This document shows, one piece after another, positions 1 through 9,277 of a DNA stretch of 64,000 nt; position 1 is the stretch's first letter; each line of letters starts with the position of its first letter. This DNA comes from Lutibacter oricola (GTDB lineage: Bacteria; Bacteroidota; Bacteroidia; Flavobacteriales; Flavobacteriaceae). Under the pieces are notes generated by a model. The model saw only the letters and a program-made list of their open reading frames with translations. It ran no database searches and had not been told where the DNA came from. A program made the translations under genes and the position numbers. The stretch lies in the NCBI RefSeq assembly GCF_900106565.1, contig NZ_FNNJ01000002.1, positions 310,001 through 374,000 of the forward strand, written 5' to 3'.

Positions 1-78
1 AGTGCTTCTTGGGGTTCAGGTTGGCATATAGCGTACTTAAATAATTCAAAAGAAGGATATTTAGGTTCTAAAAATTAA
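1..78 (+). CDS. C-terminal end of an upstream protein (cut by window edge)
   Basis: Frame 1 is open from the first base to a TAA at 76-78 and encodes 25 residues ending in GYLGSKN. The tail is rich in Trp, Gly and Ser. It is followed after 23 bp by the first sulfatase, in the same direction, so it is probably the last part of another gene of the polysaccharide locus. Too little is visible to name a family. Confidence 0.5.
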   Translation, partial: SASWGSGWHIAYLNNSKEGYLGSKN

Positions 79-101
79 AGAATTAATAAAAATTATATAA
101 A

Positions 102-1625
102 ATGAAAATAAATAAACAGGTGTCGTTTCTAATGTTTCTTGCAGCGCTACTTATCGGAAGTTTTGGACAAGCACAAAATTCAAAACCAAATATAGTTGTA
201 ATTTATTTAGACGATTTAGGCTACGGAGATTTAAGTGCTTACGGAGCAACTGAATTACAAACACCTAATATGGATGTTTTAGCAAATGATGGAGTTAAAT
301 TTACAAATGGTTATGCAACTTCAGCAACTTGTACTCCAAGTCGTTATGGCTTATTAACAGGAGTATATCCTTGGAGAAATGCAAAGGCAAGAATTTTACC
401 AGGTTCAGCCCCATTAATTATTTCAACAAAGCAAGAAACGTTACCAAAAATGTTGAAAAGAGCAGGATATCAAACTGCTATAGTTGGTAAATGGCATTTA
501 GGTTTAGGTGCAGGAAATGTAAATTGGAATGAACACATTTCACCAGGGCCAAATGAAGTTGGTTTTGACGATGCGTATATTTTAGCAGCAACTCAAGATC
601 GTACGCCAACAGTTTATATTAAAGACGGTTACATTGATGGTTTAGATAAAAAAGATCCAATTTATGTAAGTTATAAAAAGAATTTTGAAGGTGAACCAAC
701 AGGAAAAGACAATCCTGAATTAACTACAATGAAATGGCATCACGGTCATAACCAAAGTATTGTAAATGGTATTCCTAGAATTGGATATATGAAAGGTGGA
801 AAATCTGCTGTTTGGAGCGATATTGATATGGCAGATCATTTTTTAGCAAAAGCCCAAGCTTATGTTAAAAGTCATAAAAACAAGCCATTCTTTTTATACT
901 ATGCTTTACAGCAACCACACGTTCCACGTACACCAAATCCTCGTTTTGTAGGTAAATCTGGAATGGGACCACGTGGAGATGTAATTTTAGAAGCTGATTG
1001 GTGTATAGGTGAATTTATGAAAACTCTAAAAGAAGAAGGAGTTTTGGAAAATACATTAGTTGTTTTTTCAAGTGATAACGGACCTGTTTTACAAGATGGT
1101 TATTATGATGATGCCATTGAAAAATTAGGAAAACATACACCTGCAGGTAAACTACGTGGAGGAAAATATAGTTTATTTGAAGCAGGTACTCGCGTACCTT
1201 TTATGGCGTATTGGAAAGGAACAATTAAACCTAAAGTATCTGATGCATTAGTTTGTCAAATCGATTTATTAGCTTCTTTATCTAAATTAGTTGGTGTTGA
1301 AGCAAAGAAAACAGATAGTGAAGATATGTTGGCAGAATTATTAGGAAAAAGTAAAAAAGGACGTAACAATTTAGTTATAGAAGCTGGAGGAAGAACGGCA
1401 TATAGAACTGGGGATTGGGCAATGATACCTCCTTATAAAGGAAAGCCACTAAGTTGGAATTCATTTATTGAAACAGGTATTTTACAAGACTTTCAATTAT
1501 ACAATTTGAAAAAAGATCTTGGTGAAACTAACAATTTAGCGAAATCAAATCCTAAAAAACTAAAGGAACTATTAGCTGAATTTGAAGCTATTAGAGGTAA
1601 GGATTATTCAAAAATGAAAAAATAG
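102..1625 (+). CDS. Secreted family S1 sulfatase (formylglycine type)
   Basis: 507 residues with an N-terminal signal peptide ending near GQAQ. The mature protein begins with the S1 alkaline-phosphatase-fold pattern NIVVIYLDDLGYGD, whose Asp pair binds calcium. C77 in CTPSRYGLLTG is the Cys that a maturase would convert to formylglycine. GKWHLG and the later SSDNGP segment supply further active-site and metal residues. It should remove sulfate esters from an algal glycan in the periplasm or at the cell surface. The next gene follows after 6 bp, so both are probably co-transcribed. The S1 subfamily and the sugar position attacked cannot be read from the sequence. Confidence 0.93.
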   Translation: MKINKQVSFLMFLAALLIGSFGQAQNSKPNIVVIYLDDLGYGDLSAYGATELQTPNMDVLANDGVKFTNGYATSATCTPSRYGLLTGVYPWRNAKARILPGSAPLIISTKQETLPKMLKRAGYQTAIVGKWHLGLGAGNVNWNEHISPGPNEVGFDDAYILAATQDRTPTVYIKDGYIDGLDKKDPIYVSYKKNFEGEPTGKDNPELTTMKWHHGHNQSIVNGIPRIGYMKGGKSAVWSDIDMADHFLAKAQAYVKSHKNKPFFLYYALQQPHVPRTPNPRFVGKSGMGPRGDVILEADWCIGEFMKTLKEEGVLENTLVVFSSDNGPVLQDGYYDDAIEKLGKHTPAGKLRGGKYSLFEAGTRVPFMAYWKGTIKPKVSDALVCQIDLLASLSKLVGVEAKKTDSEDMLAELLGKSKKGRNNLVIEAGGRTAYRTGDWAMIPPYKGKPLSWNSFIETGILQDFQLYNLKKDLGETNNLAKSNPKKLKELLAEFEAIRGKDYSKMKK

Positions 1626-1631
1626 AAAACA

Positions 1632-3014
1632 ATGAAACAAATTTCAATTCTAGTACTTTTTATTACAGTGCTTTTTAGTTGTAATGAAGTTAAAAAAACA
1701 AAGGAAGTTAAAAGTAACATTTCAGAAGTTAAACATAAACCAGTAAAAATTGATGTAATTGTTCCTGAACACGGTATGGCAGATCCACATGCTTGGGTTG
1801 AAAATGATAGAGTTTATATTATTTGTGGTCACGATAAATCCTGGGATCCAACTTCTTCGTTTCCTATGGATAGATGGGAACTTTGGTCTTCTACAGATTT
1901 AATTAATTGGGAATTTCATAGAAATTTATTGCCGCAAGACACTTATATAGGTGACCAACCAAACTGCTGGGCTGGAGATATTTGCGAAAGAGATGGGAAA
2001 TATTATTGGTTCTTTTCAAATAGAAATATTGATACCGGTGTAATGGTAGCTGATGAAATTACTGGTGAGTATAAAGATTTATTAGGTAAACCTTTGTTAC
2101 CTAAAGGAATTGTGCCAGTTCATCCATATGATCCTGAAATATTCATAGAAAACGATGTGTATACTATTTGTTTTGGTGTGGGTAAATATTATATGGCAAC
2201 ATTGGCTAAGGACATGAAATCTTTAGACACTGAACCAAAAAAAATTATTATTCAAGATAAAAATGGAAAGGAATTAAGTGCAGAAGATAAACCTACATTA
2301 TTTAAACGAAATGATTGGTACTATTTAGTGTATGGAAGTAGATATTCAATGTCTAAAAACTTATACGGACCTTATGAATTTCAAGGTGCATTTTTAAGTG
2401 GAGGTCATACCAGTTTCTTTGATTGGAAAGGACAAAAATATGTAATGCAAGAAAATCATGATATAAGTGCATTTTATCGTGGAGCTAGTTTAAAACCAGT
2501 TAATTTTAATGAAGATGGAACTTTTATAATTCCAAAAGATGATAGAATGTACCCTGCTCCGGGAAGACCTTTTGAGTTTAAAAATAGCACTATGGGCTGG
2601 AAAGCTTTAAATGGAACTTCAGCAGCGTTTAAAGATGGTAAATTAATTGGAACTATTTCAGCAAAAAATGCTGTTATAAGAAGCGCACCTTGGTTATATA
2701 CGGATACCAGATTATGTTCTAAAGTAACTTTTAAAGTAAAAAATAATAGCGCTGCCAAAGAAATGAAATTTGCTATTTATACCAGAGATGATAAAGAAAA
2801 TGGTTTTTGGACCGTTGGTACAAAACCAGTTAATTGGAATAAAAAAGAATGGATAAGTATTCCAATTTCTTCAAATGATACTGAATTTAAAACTTATACG
2901 ATTAAATTAAATCAGTTTAATGAAGTAAAAAATAGGTTAATGCAAATTGCAATTCAACCAGCAACAGACGCAACTTCTGGTTCTTGGGAAATAGAAGAAA
3001 TAAGAATAGAATAA
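1632..3014 (+). CDS. GH43-like five-bladed propeller lipoprotein
   Basis: 460 residues. The N-terminus MKQISILVLFITVLFSC is a lipoprotein signal with Cys17, so the enzyme is likely anchored to a membrane. Residues about 35-310 look like a clan-F (GH43/GH32-type) beta-propeller. MADPHAW and YDPEIF resemble the two conserved Asp regions. The expected Glu-Gly-Pro acid motif is replaced by AEDKPTLFKR, which carries an extra residue. A C-terminal beta-sandwich of about 140 residues follows. A glycosidase acting on side chains such as xylose, arabinose or galactose is the best guess. The unusual acid region could mean a distinct subfamily or a related propeller family. It sits between two sulfatases. 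Confidence 0.72.
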   Translation: MKQISILVLFITVLFSCNEVKKTKEVKSNISEVKHKPVKIDVIVPEHGMADPHAWVENDRVYIICGHDKSWDPTSSFPMDRWELWSSTDLINWEFHRNLLPQDTYIGDQPNCWAGDICERDGKYYWFFSNRNIDTGVMVADEITGEYKDLLGKPLLPKGIVPVHPYDPEIFIENDVYTICFGVGKYYMATLAKDMKSLDTEPKKIIIQDKNGKELSAEDKPTLFKRNDWYYLVYGSRYSMSKNLYGPYEFQGAFLSGGHTSFFDWKGQKYVMQENHDISAFYRGASLKPVNFNEDGTFIIPKDDRMYPAPGRPFEFKNSTMGWKALNGTSAAFKDGKLIGTISAKNAVIRSAPWLYTDTRLCSKVTFKVKNNSAAKEMKFAIYTRDDKENGFWTVGTKPVNWNKKEWISIPISSNDTEFKTYTIKLNQFNEVKNRLMQIAIQPATDATSGSWEIEEIRIE

Positions 3015-3024
3015 AAATTAATTT

Positions 3025-4818
3025 ATGTTAAGAAACGTATTTTTAAGTTGCATTATTTTAGTTCTGTTTATTGCTTGTCAAACAAAGGAAATTGAAAAAA
3101 AAGAGCAGAAAGCACCAAATGTTATTCTGGTACTTACAGATGATTTAGGTATTGGAGATTTAGGATGCCACGGAAATCCTTGGTTAAAAACACCTAATAT
3201 TGATTCTTTTTATAATGAAGCGGTTCGAATGACAGATTTTCATGTAAGTCCGCTTTGTACGCCAACTCGAAGTGCAATTATGACTGGCCAATACCCAATA
3301 AATAATGGGGCTTGGGCTACGTTTAAAGGTAGAGATGCTTTAACTAGAAATACGGAAACAATGGCTAACGTATTCAAAAATAACGGATATAAAACAGCTT
3401 TGTTTGGTAAATGGCATTTGGGTGATAATTACCCTGTTCGCCCTACAGATTGTGGTTTTGACACTACAATTCATCATTTGGCTGGTGGTGTTGGTGAATT
3501 ATCAGATTATTGGGGAAACAGTTATTTTGATGATGTTTATTATGTGAATAATAAACCTCAACAGTTTGAAGGTTATTGCACTGATGTTTGGTTTAACGAA
3601 ACAATGAAGTTTATTGATGAGAACAAAAATGCTGACCAACCATTTTTTGTGTATTTACCTACAAATGCTCCACACGATCCTTTGATTGTTGCAGAAAAAT
3701 ATGCCGAACCTTACAAGCAGTTTGAAGGTAAAGATATTGTTAGTGCGAACCTTTATGGAATGATTGCCAATATTGATGAAAATTTTGGAAAACTAAATGC
3801 TTACTTAGAAGAAAAAAATCTTGCTGAAAATACCATTGTAATATTTATGAGTGACAATGGAACTCGTTTTGGTTATAGCCAAGATGGAAAGTTAGGTTAC
3901 AATAAAGGTTACAGCGGAATTAAAGGAAGTAAGCTAGAAGGCGGACATATTGCACCATTTTTTATTCGTTGGCCAAATGGTGAAATTCAAGGAGGGAAAG
4001 ATATTAATACACTTACCGCTCACGTAGATTTAGTGCCAACTTTAGCTAAATTATGTGGACTCACAATTCCGTCAACTATGAAACTTGATGGAGTTGATTT
4101 TTCTTCATTATTAAAACCTCAAAAAGGAGTACTTGATGAACGAACTGTTTTTCTTCATAATCGCCAAGATTGGAGACCACCAATGGATGAAAATCAAACG
4201 TGTATTTTAAAAAATCAATGGCGTTTGGTAAATGGTAAGCAGTTATATGATATTATAAAAGATCCAAAACAACAACATAATGTTGCTTCAAAACATCCTG
4301 AATTAGTTAAGCAATTATTAGCTGATAATGCCGAATTTCTGAAATCAACAAAAGCAAGTCCTATTTATAGTGAACTTCCGGTTAATGTAGTTGGAAATGA
4401 AGCACAAAAAGAAATAAAATTAACTATTCAGCATGCAATAGGAGAAGGTGGTGGTATTTGGAAGCCAGAGCAAGTTTCAGAAGGAATGAAAAACATAAAT
4501 AATATGCATGCATTGGAAATAGAAAAAGCAGGTGTTTATGAAATTTCGTTAAGAAGATGGCCAAAGGAATGTCCAGGTCCAATTTGGGGAATTCCACAAA
4601 AAAATCCTAAAAATTTGTATGAATACAAAACCATTCATCCAACAAAAGCAAGAATTCAAATTGCCAATCAAATTCTTGAAAAAGAAATAAACAAAAACGA
4701 TGAGGAGGTTCTTTTTAAAGTGAAGTTAGAAAAAGGAAAAACCTTATTAGTAAACGACTTTATTGAGGGTAAAGAAACATATGGTGTGTACTATTCATAT
4801 GTGAAAATAATTAATTAA
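3025..4818 (+). CDS. Family S1 sulfatase, lipoprotein
   Basis: 597 residues. The signal ends LFIAC, typical of a lipobox, so this sulfatase is probably membrane-anchored, unlike most of its neighbours. The S1 start motif VILVLTDDLGIGD is clear. C78 lies in CTPTRSAIMTG; the Thr at the fourth motif position is allowed by C-x-P-x-R but differs from the Ser of the other seven sulfatases here. GKWHLG and MSDNGT are also present. An added C-terminal domain of about 130 residues (near 465-597) looks like a beta-sandwich, as seen in some arylsulfatase-A-like enzymes. It lies 10 bp after the GH43-like gene. Confidence 0.92.
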   Translation: MLRNVFLSCIILVLFIACQTKEIEKKEQKAPNVILVLTDDLGIGDLGCHGNPWLKTPNIDSFYNEAVRMTDFHVSPLCTPTRSAIMTGQYPINNGAWATFKGRDALTRNTETMANVFKNNGYKTALFGKWHLGDNYPVRPTDCGFDTTIHHLAGGVGELSDYWGNSYFDDVYYVNNKPQQFEGYCTDVWFNETMKFIDENKNADQPFFVYLPTNAPHDPLIVAEKYAEPYKQFEGKDIVSANLYGMIANIDENFGKLNAYLEEKNLAENTIVIFMSDNGTRFGYSQDGKLGYNKGYSGIKGSKLEGGHIAPFFIRWPNGEIQGGKDINTLTAHVDLVPTLAKLCGLTIPSTMKLDGVDFSSLLKPQKGVLDERTVFLHNRQDWRPPMDENQTCILKNQWRLVNGKQLYDIIKDPKQQHNVASKHPELVKQLLADNAEFLKSTKASPIYSELPVNVVGNEAQKEIKLTIQHAIGEGGGIWKPEQVSEGMKNINNMHALEIEKAGVYEISLRRWPKECPGPIWGIPQKNPKNLYEYKTIHPTKARIQIANQILEKEINKNDEEVLFKVKLEKGKTLLVNDFIEGKETYGVYYSYVKIIN

Positions 4819-4829
4819 ATAATAATAAA

Positions 4830-6665
4830 ATGAAAAGAGTATTATTTCTATTTTTAATAGGCGTAAGTTTTGTATTTACTGCAAAAAGCCAAAATCAACC
4901 GAACATTTTATGGATAGTTACTGATGATCATAGAGCAGATGCTATTGAGAGTTATAATGAAGTTTTAACTGGTAATAAAAATAGCGCTTTGGGCTATGTA
5001 TCATCTCCAAACATTGATAAACTTGTCTCGGAAGGAGCATTTTTTATAAATGCCTATAATAATTCGCCAGCTTGTGGACCTTCTAGAGGATCAATGGTTA
5101 GTGGACGTTATACATTTAGAAATGCACATTATGCTTTTGAACAAACTCATCAAGAACCAGATTTTGTAAAACCTACATTTACGCAAACACTTCAGAAAAA
5201 AGGATATACTACAGCTTCATTTGGTAAAGATGGCGCGTACATTTTTAAGTGGGGGCCTGGACAAGGATTTAAAGATGCTGGGCTTTATGACTATAAAGTA
5301 AGTTTTAAACACGATTTACAAAAAAATGATGTTGGAGATTTTTGGAATCAACCAGCTTATAAAAAAGGAACTTGGAAAAATTTAGGAACTGAAGAACGTG
5401 TAAAAACTCCTGATGGAAAAATTGTTAAATTTTTAATTAAAAAGAAAGATGGGGAGTTTAGTAAAGTAGATATAAAAACTCGTAACGAAGTTGAGAAAAA
5501 GTATGAAATTCTTCGTTCATATACTCGCTACAATAAAGATTTAATTATTGGAGGTGAAAATCCAATGCCTGCTGGTGAAACCATAGATGCAAAAATTGTT
5601 GAAGAAATGAAGCTGTATTTAGAAAACCAGAATAAAGCGTTTAAAACAACCTGGGGTGAAGACAGAACTGGAGTAAACCCTGAAAAACCTTTAATGATTA
5701 ACTTAGGGTTTCATTTACCACACACTCCGGTTTTGCCTCCAAAAGAATTCAGAGATAAATTCAAAAATAAAAAGTATAAAATTCCTGCTTTTACTGAAAA
5801 GGAGTTAGAGAATATGCCACCTCAAATTCATCGTTTATTCAAAAATTTAAATTTCAGTAAAATGACTACTAAGGAAAAACAACAGGCAATTCAAGATTAT
5901 TATGCGTTTTGTGCCTATGGAGATGCCTTAATTGGTGAGTCTGTCGAGATTTTTAAAGAGTATTGCAAGAAAAATAATCAGGAATATTTAATCATTTTTA
6001 CGGTTGGAGACCACGGTTGGCATTTAGGTGAACAAGGAATTGAGGCAAAATTTGGTCCTTGGGATAAGTCTACAAACGGAGCTATGATTATGGTTTCTTC
6101 AGATAAGACTAAAGTTCCGGAAGGTTTGGTGAAAAACCAGTTAATTGAATATGTAGATATTGCTCCAACTATTTTAAGTGAAGCCGGAGAAGACATTCGC
6201 AGTAATGAATATAATTATTTAGATGGCTACAATATGATGGATTTCGTGAATAATAATCAAGAAAAACGTGAATATATAGTTGGAGAAATTAATTTAGTTG
6301 CTGGTGCAAGAGCTTATATACGTTCAAGAGATTTTGCATTTTCAATGAAAACCAGAACTTGGGCTAAGAAAAGAGACCCAAATCAAGGTATAAAATGGGC
6401 TTTAACTTGTCCTGTTGAAGAAGCTGAATTAGTATTATACGATTTACGTAAAGATCCTGATGAAAGAGATAACGTTGCCGATAAAAAAGACTACAAAGCT
6501 TTGGCAAGTTGGTTTAGAAATAAATTAGGAAATATTGTGTTAGGTGATGGTCGTATTGAATGCGATTGGTCAAAAGCAAATACATACAATGTTAGCAATT
6601 TTGCAAAAGGTGCTCACAACGGAAAATTAGATATTCCTCGAGCAATAATACCAAAAATTAAATAA
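4830..6665 (+). CDS. Secreted family S1 sulfatase (paralogue set A)
   Basis: 611 residues with a signal peptide ending KSQ. The opening WIVTDDHRADAI and the formylglycine site C82 in CGPSRGSM identify an S1 sulfatase. HLPHTPVLPPKEFRDKF, DYYAFCAYGD and the metal-site GDHGWHLGEQG segment are shared almost word for word with the sulfatases at 15302 and 17173. The three therefore form one subfamily that has expanded inside the locus, and they probably attack related but not identical sulfate positions. It follows the previous gene after 11 bp and precedes the GH2 gene by 14 bp. Confidence 0.93.
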   Translation: MKRVLFLFLIGVSFVFTAKSQNQPNILWIVTDDHRADAIESYNEVLTGNKNSALGYVSSPNIDKLVSEGAFFINAYNNSPACGPSRGSMVSGRYTFRNAHYAFEQTHQEPDFVKPTFTQTLQKKGYTTASFGKDGAYIFKWGPGQGFKDAGLYDYKVSFKHDLQKNDVGDFWNQPAYKKGTWKNLGTEERVKTPDGKIVKFLIKKKDGEFSKVDIKTRNEVEKKYEILRSYTRYNKDLIIGGENPMPAGETIDAKIVEEMKLYLENQNKAFKTTWGEDRTGVNPEKPLMINLGFHLPHTPVLPPKEFRDKFKNKKYKIPAFTEKELENMPPQIHRLFKNLNFSKMTTKEKQQAIQDYYAFCAYGDALIGESVEIFKEYCKKNNQEYLIIFTVGDHGWHLGEQGIEAKFGPWDKSTNGAMIMVSSDKTKVPEGLVKNQLIEYVDIAPTILSEAGEDIRSNEYNYLDGYNMMDFVNNNQEKREYIVGEINLVAGARAYIRSRDFAFSMKTRTWAKKRDPNQGIKWALTCPVEEAELVLYDLRKDPDERDNVADKKDYKALASWFRNKLGNIVLGDGRIECDWSKANTYNVSNFAKGAHNGKLDIPRAIIPKIK

Positions 6666-6679
6666 TTAAAACAGATTAA

Positions 6680-9196
6680 ATGAAACTTAAATTAGTATTA
6701 TTAATTTTACTTTTTATAAACATAACAAGTATTTCAGTAGTTGCTCAAGAAAGAGAACATGATTTTAACTTCGATTGGAAATTTACTTTAGTAGAAGAAA
6801 CTAAAAAACCAACACAAATACCTTTAAACGATTCTGATTGGAGAGCTATTCGCTTACCACACGATTGGAGTGTAGAAGCTTCTTTTAATAAAGATTTAGA
6901 AGGTTGTACAGGTTATTTACCTGGTGGAGTTGGTGTATATCAAAAACATTTTAAAACACCTTTAAACGCTTCAGAAAAAAACATTTTTATATTATTTGAT
7001 GGTGTTTATAATAATGCTACGTTTTGGTTAAATGGTAAGTTGTTGGGTGAAAATCCTTACGGATATTCTCCAACTTATTTTGAATTAACAAAACATTTAA
7101 AAACCGATGGTTCAGAAAATATAATTACAGTACATGTAGATCATTCTCGTTATGCAGATAGTCGTTGGTATACTGGTAGTGGGATTTATAGAAATGTGAA
7201 ACTAATTACTGTTGATAAATTACACATTCCTATTTGGGGAACATTTGTAACAACTCCTGAAATTACAAATAAAAAAGCTGTGGTTAGTATTGAAACCAAT
7301 GTAAAAAACAGCGATAGAAAATCGAAAAAATTTGTATTAACAAATGAAATTTTGGATGGTAAAGGAAGTAGTGTTTCAATTCAAAAAAAAGAATTAAAAG
7401 TTTCTGCAGGTAAAAGTTTGGTTAACACACAGTTATTAACAGTTTCTAATCCTAAATTATGGGATACAGAAAACCCTAATATGTATAAAGTGGTTTCAAC
7501 AATTACTTTAAAAGGAAAGGTTGTTGATACGTATACAACTCCATTTGGAATTCGTAGTTTAGAAACAAACGATCAAGGTTTCTTTTTAAATGGAAAATCA
7601 AATTATGTAAAAGGTGTTTGCTTACATCACGATGGTGGTTTAGTCGGTGCTGCCGTTCCTGAAGGTGTTTGGAGAAGACGCTTAGAATCTTTAAAAGAAG
7701 CTGGTTGTAACGCAATTAGAACATCTCATAACCCTTTTTCAGAAGAATTTTTAGACCTATGTGATGAAATGGGGTTCTTAGTTCAAAATGAAATTTTTGA
7801 CGAAATGGATAACCCAAAAGACAAACAATTCAACTTAAATGAAAGAAGTGTAAAATACATTACACGTGGTTATACTGAACATTTTCAGAAATGGGGTGAA
7901 AGCGATTTAAAACGAACAATGTTAAGAGATAGAAACCATCCTTCTGTGTTTCAGTGGAGTATTGGTAACGAAATTGAATGGACCTATCCAGATTATAAAC
8001 ATGTAAGTGGGTTTTGGGATCCTGAAAATAAAGGTGGCTATTGGAACGGAAACATTCGTTTAACTGCTGAAGAAATGCAAGCTCGTTACAAAGCTTTGCC
8101 AGACAGAAAATATAAACTTGCTGAAACGGCTGGAAAACTTGCTAGTTGGGTAAAAGACGTTGATACAACACGGCCAGTAACTGCAAACCTAATTATACCG
8201 GTAGCAAGTTGTGCTTCGGGGTATGCGGCGGCATTGGATATAGTTGGGTTTAGCTACCAAATTGCACATTACGACTGGTGTAAAAAGAATTATCCAGATA
8301 TGATTTTTACGGGAAGTGAAAACTCAGGATATTTAAGCGAATGGAATTCAATAATAGAAAACCCAATGGTTTTTAGTATGTATATGTGGACAGGAATTGA
8401 TTATATGGGAGAATCTAATGAAAAATGGCCTCGCAAAGCTTTTCCTGGTGATATGTTAGATATGGCTGGATTTAAAAAAGCAGGTTGGAACAACTTTAAA
8501 AGTATTTGGGTTAACAAACCTAATATTTCATTTAATACAAGATTATTAAGCGATTCTAAATTTAAACTTGACGAATTAAGTGGTAAAGTAGTACCTAAAA
8601 AAGGAAAAACACCAAATTGGGACAATCATATTTTAAATGATCATTGGAATTATAAGCAAGGTGAAATGATTGTAGTAGAAGTAAGTTCAAATTTACCAGT
8701 TGTTGAATTATTTTTAAATGGAAAATCATTAGGCGAAAGAGGTTTGTCTCAATGTCCAGATCGTATTTTCCGTTGGGCAGTTCCGTATGAAGCTGGAACG
8801 CTTGTTGCAAAAGGAGGATTTACTGGAGCTGAAATTAAAACGGAATTAAAATCTGCTTCTGAGCCTGTTAAAATTAAATTAACGGTTGATAAAACTGAAT
8901 TAAATGCCGATGGTTATGATGTTGCACACATTATTGCTCAACTGGTTGATAAAGATGGAAATGATGTAAAAACAACAAACATAGATTTAACTTTTGAAGT
9001 TAATGGAGAAGCTAAAGTACTTGGAGTTGATAACGGAGCAGATACAAATATTCAAGATTATCAAACAAATAGTTTAAAAACTACCAAAGGACGTTCTTTA
9101 TTAATTATTCAATCTTTAAGAAAAAAAGGTTCAATTAAAATTGAAGCAAAATCTGCAAAGTTTAACAGTAATACAATTCAAATCACAACTAGATAA
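6680..9196 (+). CDS. Secreted GH2 beta-galactosidase-type glycosidase
   Basis: 838 residues with a signal peptide ending VVAQ. The layout is that of GH2: a sugar-binding jelly roll (about 27-180, with LPHDWS), an Ig-like domain, a TIM barrel with IRTSHNP, and C-terminal Ig-like domains. E431 in SIGNEIEW fits the acid/base. E547 in TGSENSG fits the nucleophile. A final domain starting near AELNADG resembles the bacterial Ig-like domain common in marine GH2 enzymes. The likely job is removing terminal beta-galactose from oligosaccharides after desulfation. A beta-glucuronidase or other GH2 activity cannot be excluded. It closes the first tightly packed gene block. Confidence 0.9.
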   Translation: MKLKLVLLILLFINITSISVVAQEREHDFNFDWKFTLVEETKKPTQIPLNDSDWRAIRLPHDWSVEASFNKDLEGCTGYLPGGVGVYQKHFKTPLNASEKNIFILFDGVYNNATFWLNGKLLGENPYGYSPTYFELTKHLKTDGSENIITVHVDHSRYADSRWYTGSGIYRNVKLITVDKLHIPIWGTFVTTPEITNKKAVVSIETNVKNSDRKSKKFVLTNEILDGKGSSVSIQKKELKVSAGKSLVNTQLLTVSNPKLWDTENPNMYKVVSTITLKGKVVDTYTTPFGIRSLETNDQGFFLNGKSNYVKGVCLHHDGGLVGAAVPEGVWRRRLESLKEAGCNAIRTSHNPFSEEFLDLCDEMGFLVQNEIFDEMDNPKDKQFNLNERSVKYITRGYTEHFQKWGESDLKRTMLRDRNHPSVFQWSIGNEIEWTYPDYKHVSGFWDPENKGGYWNGNIRLTAEEMQARYKALPDRKYKLAETAGKLASWVKDVDTTRPVTANLIIPVASCASGYAAALDIVGFSYQIAHYDWCKKNYPDMIFTGSENSGYLSEWNSIIENPMVFSMYMWTGIDYMGESNEKWPRKAFPGDMLDMAGFKKAGWNNFKSIWVNKPNISFNTRLLSDSKFKLDELSGKVVPKKGKTPNWDNHILNDHWNYKQGEMIVVEVSSNLPVVELFLNGKSLGERGLSQCPDRIFRWAVPYEAGTLVAKGGFTGAEIKTELKSASEPVKIKLTVDKTELNADGYDVAHIIAQLVDKDGNDVKTTNIDLTFEVNGEAKVLGVDNGADTNIQDYQTNSLKTTKGRSLLIIQSLRKKGSIKIEAKSAKFNSNTIQITTR

Positions 9197-9277
9197 ATAA
9201 TAGACAGAACGCTATAAATATTTAATGCTTTACAATTTTATCTACTTTTAGTTAATAAAAAATATTTAGACAATAAT

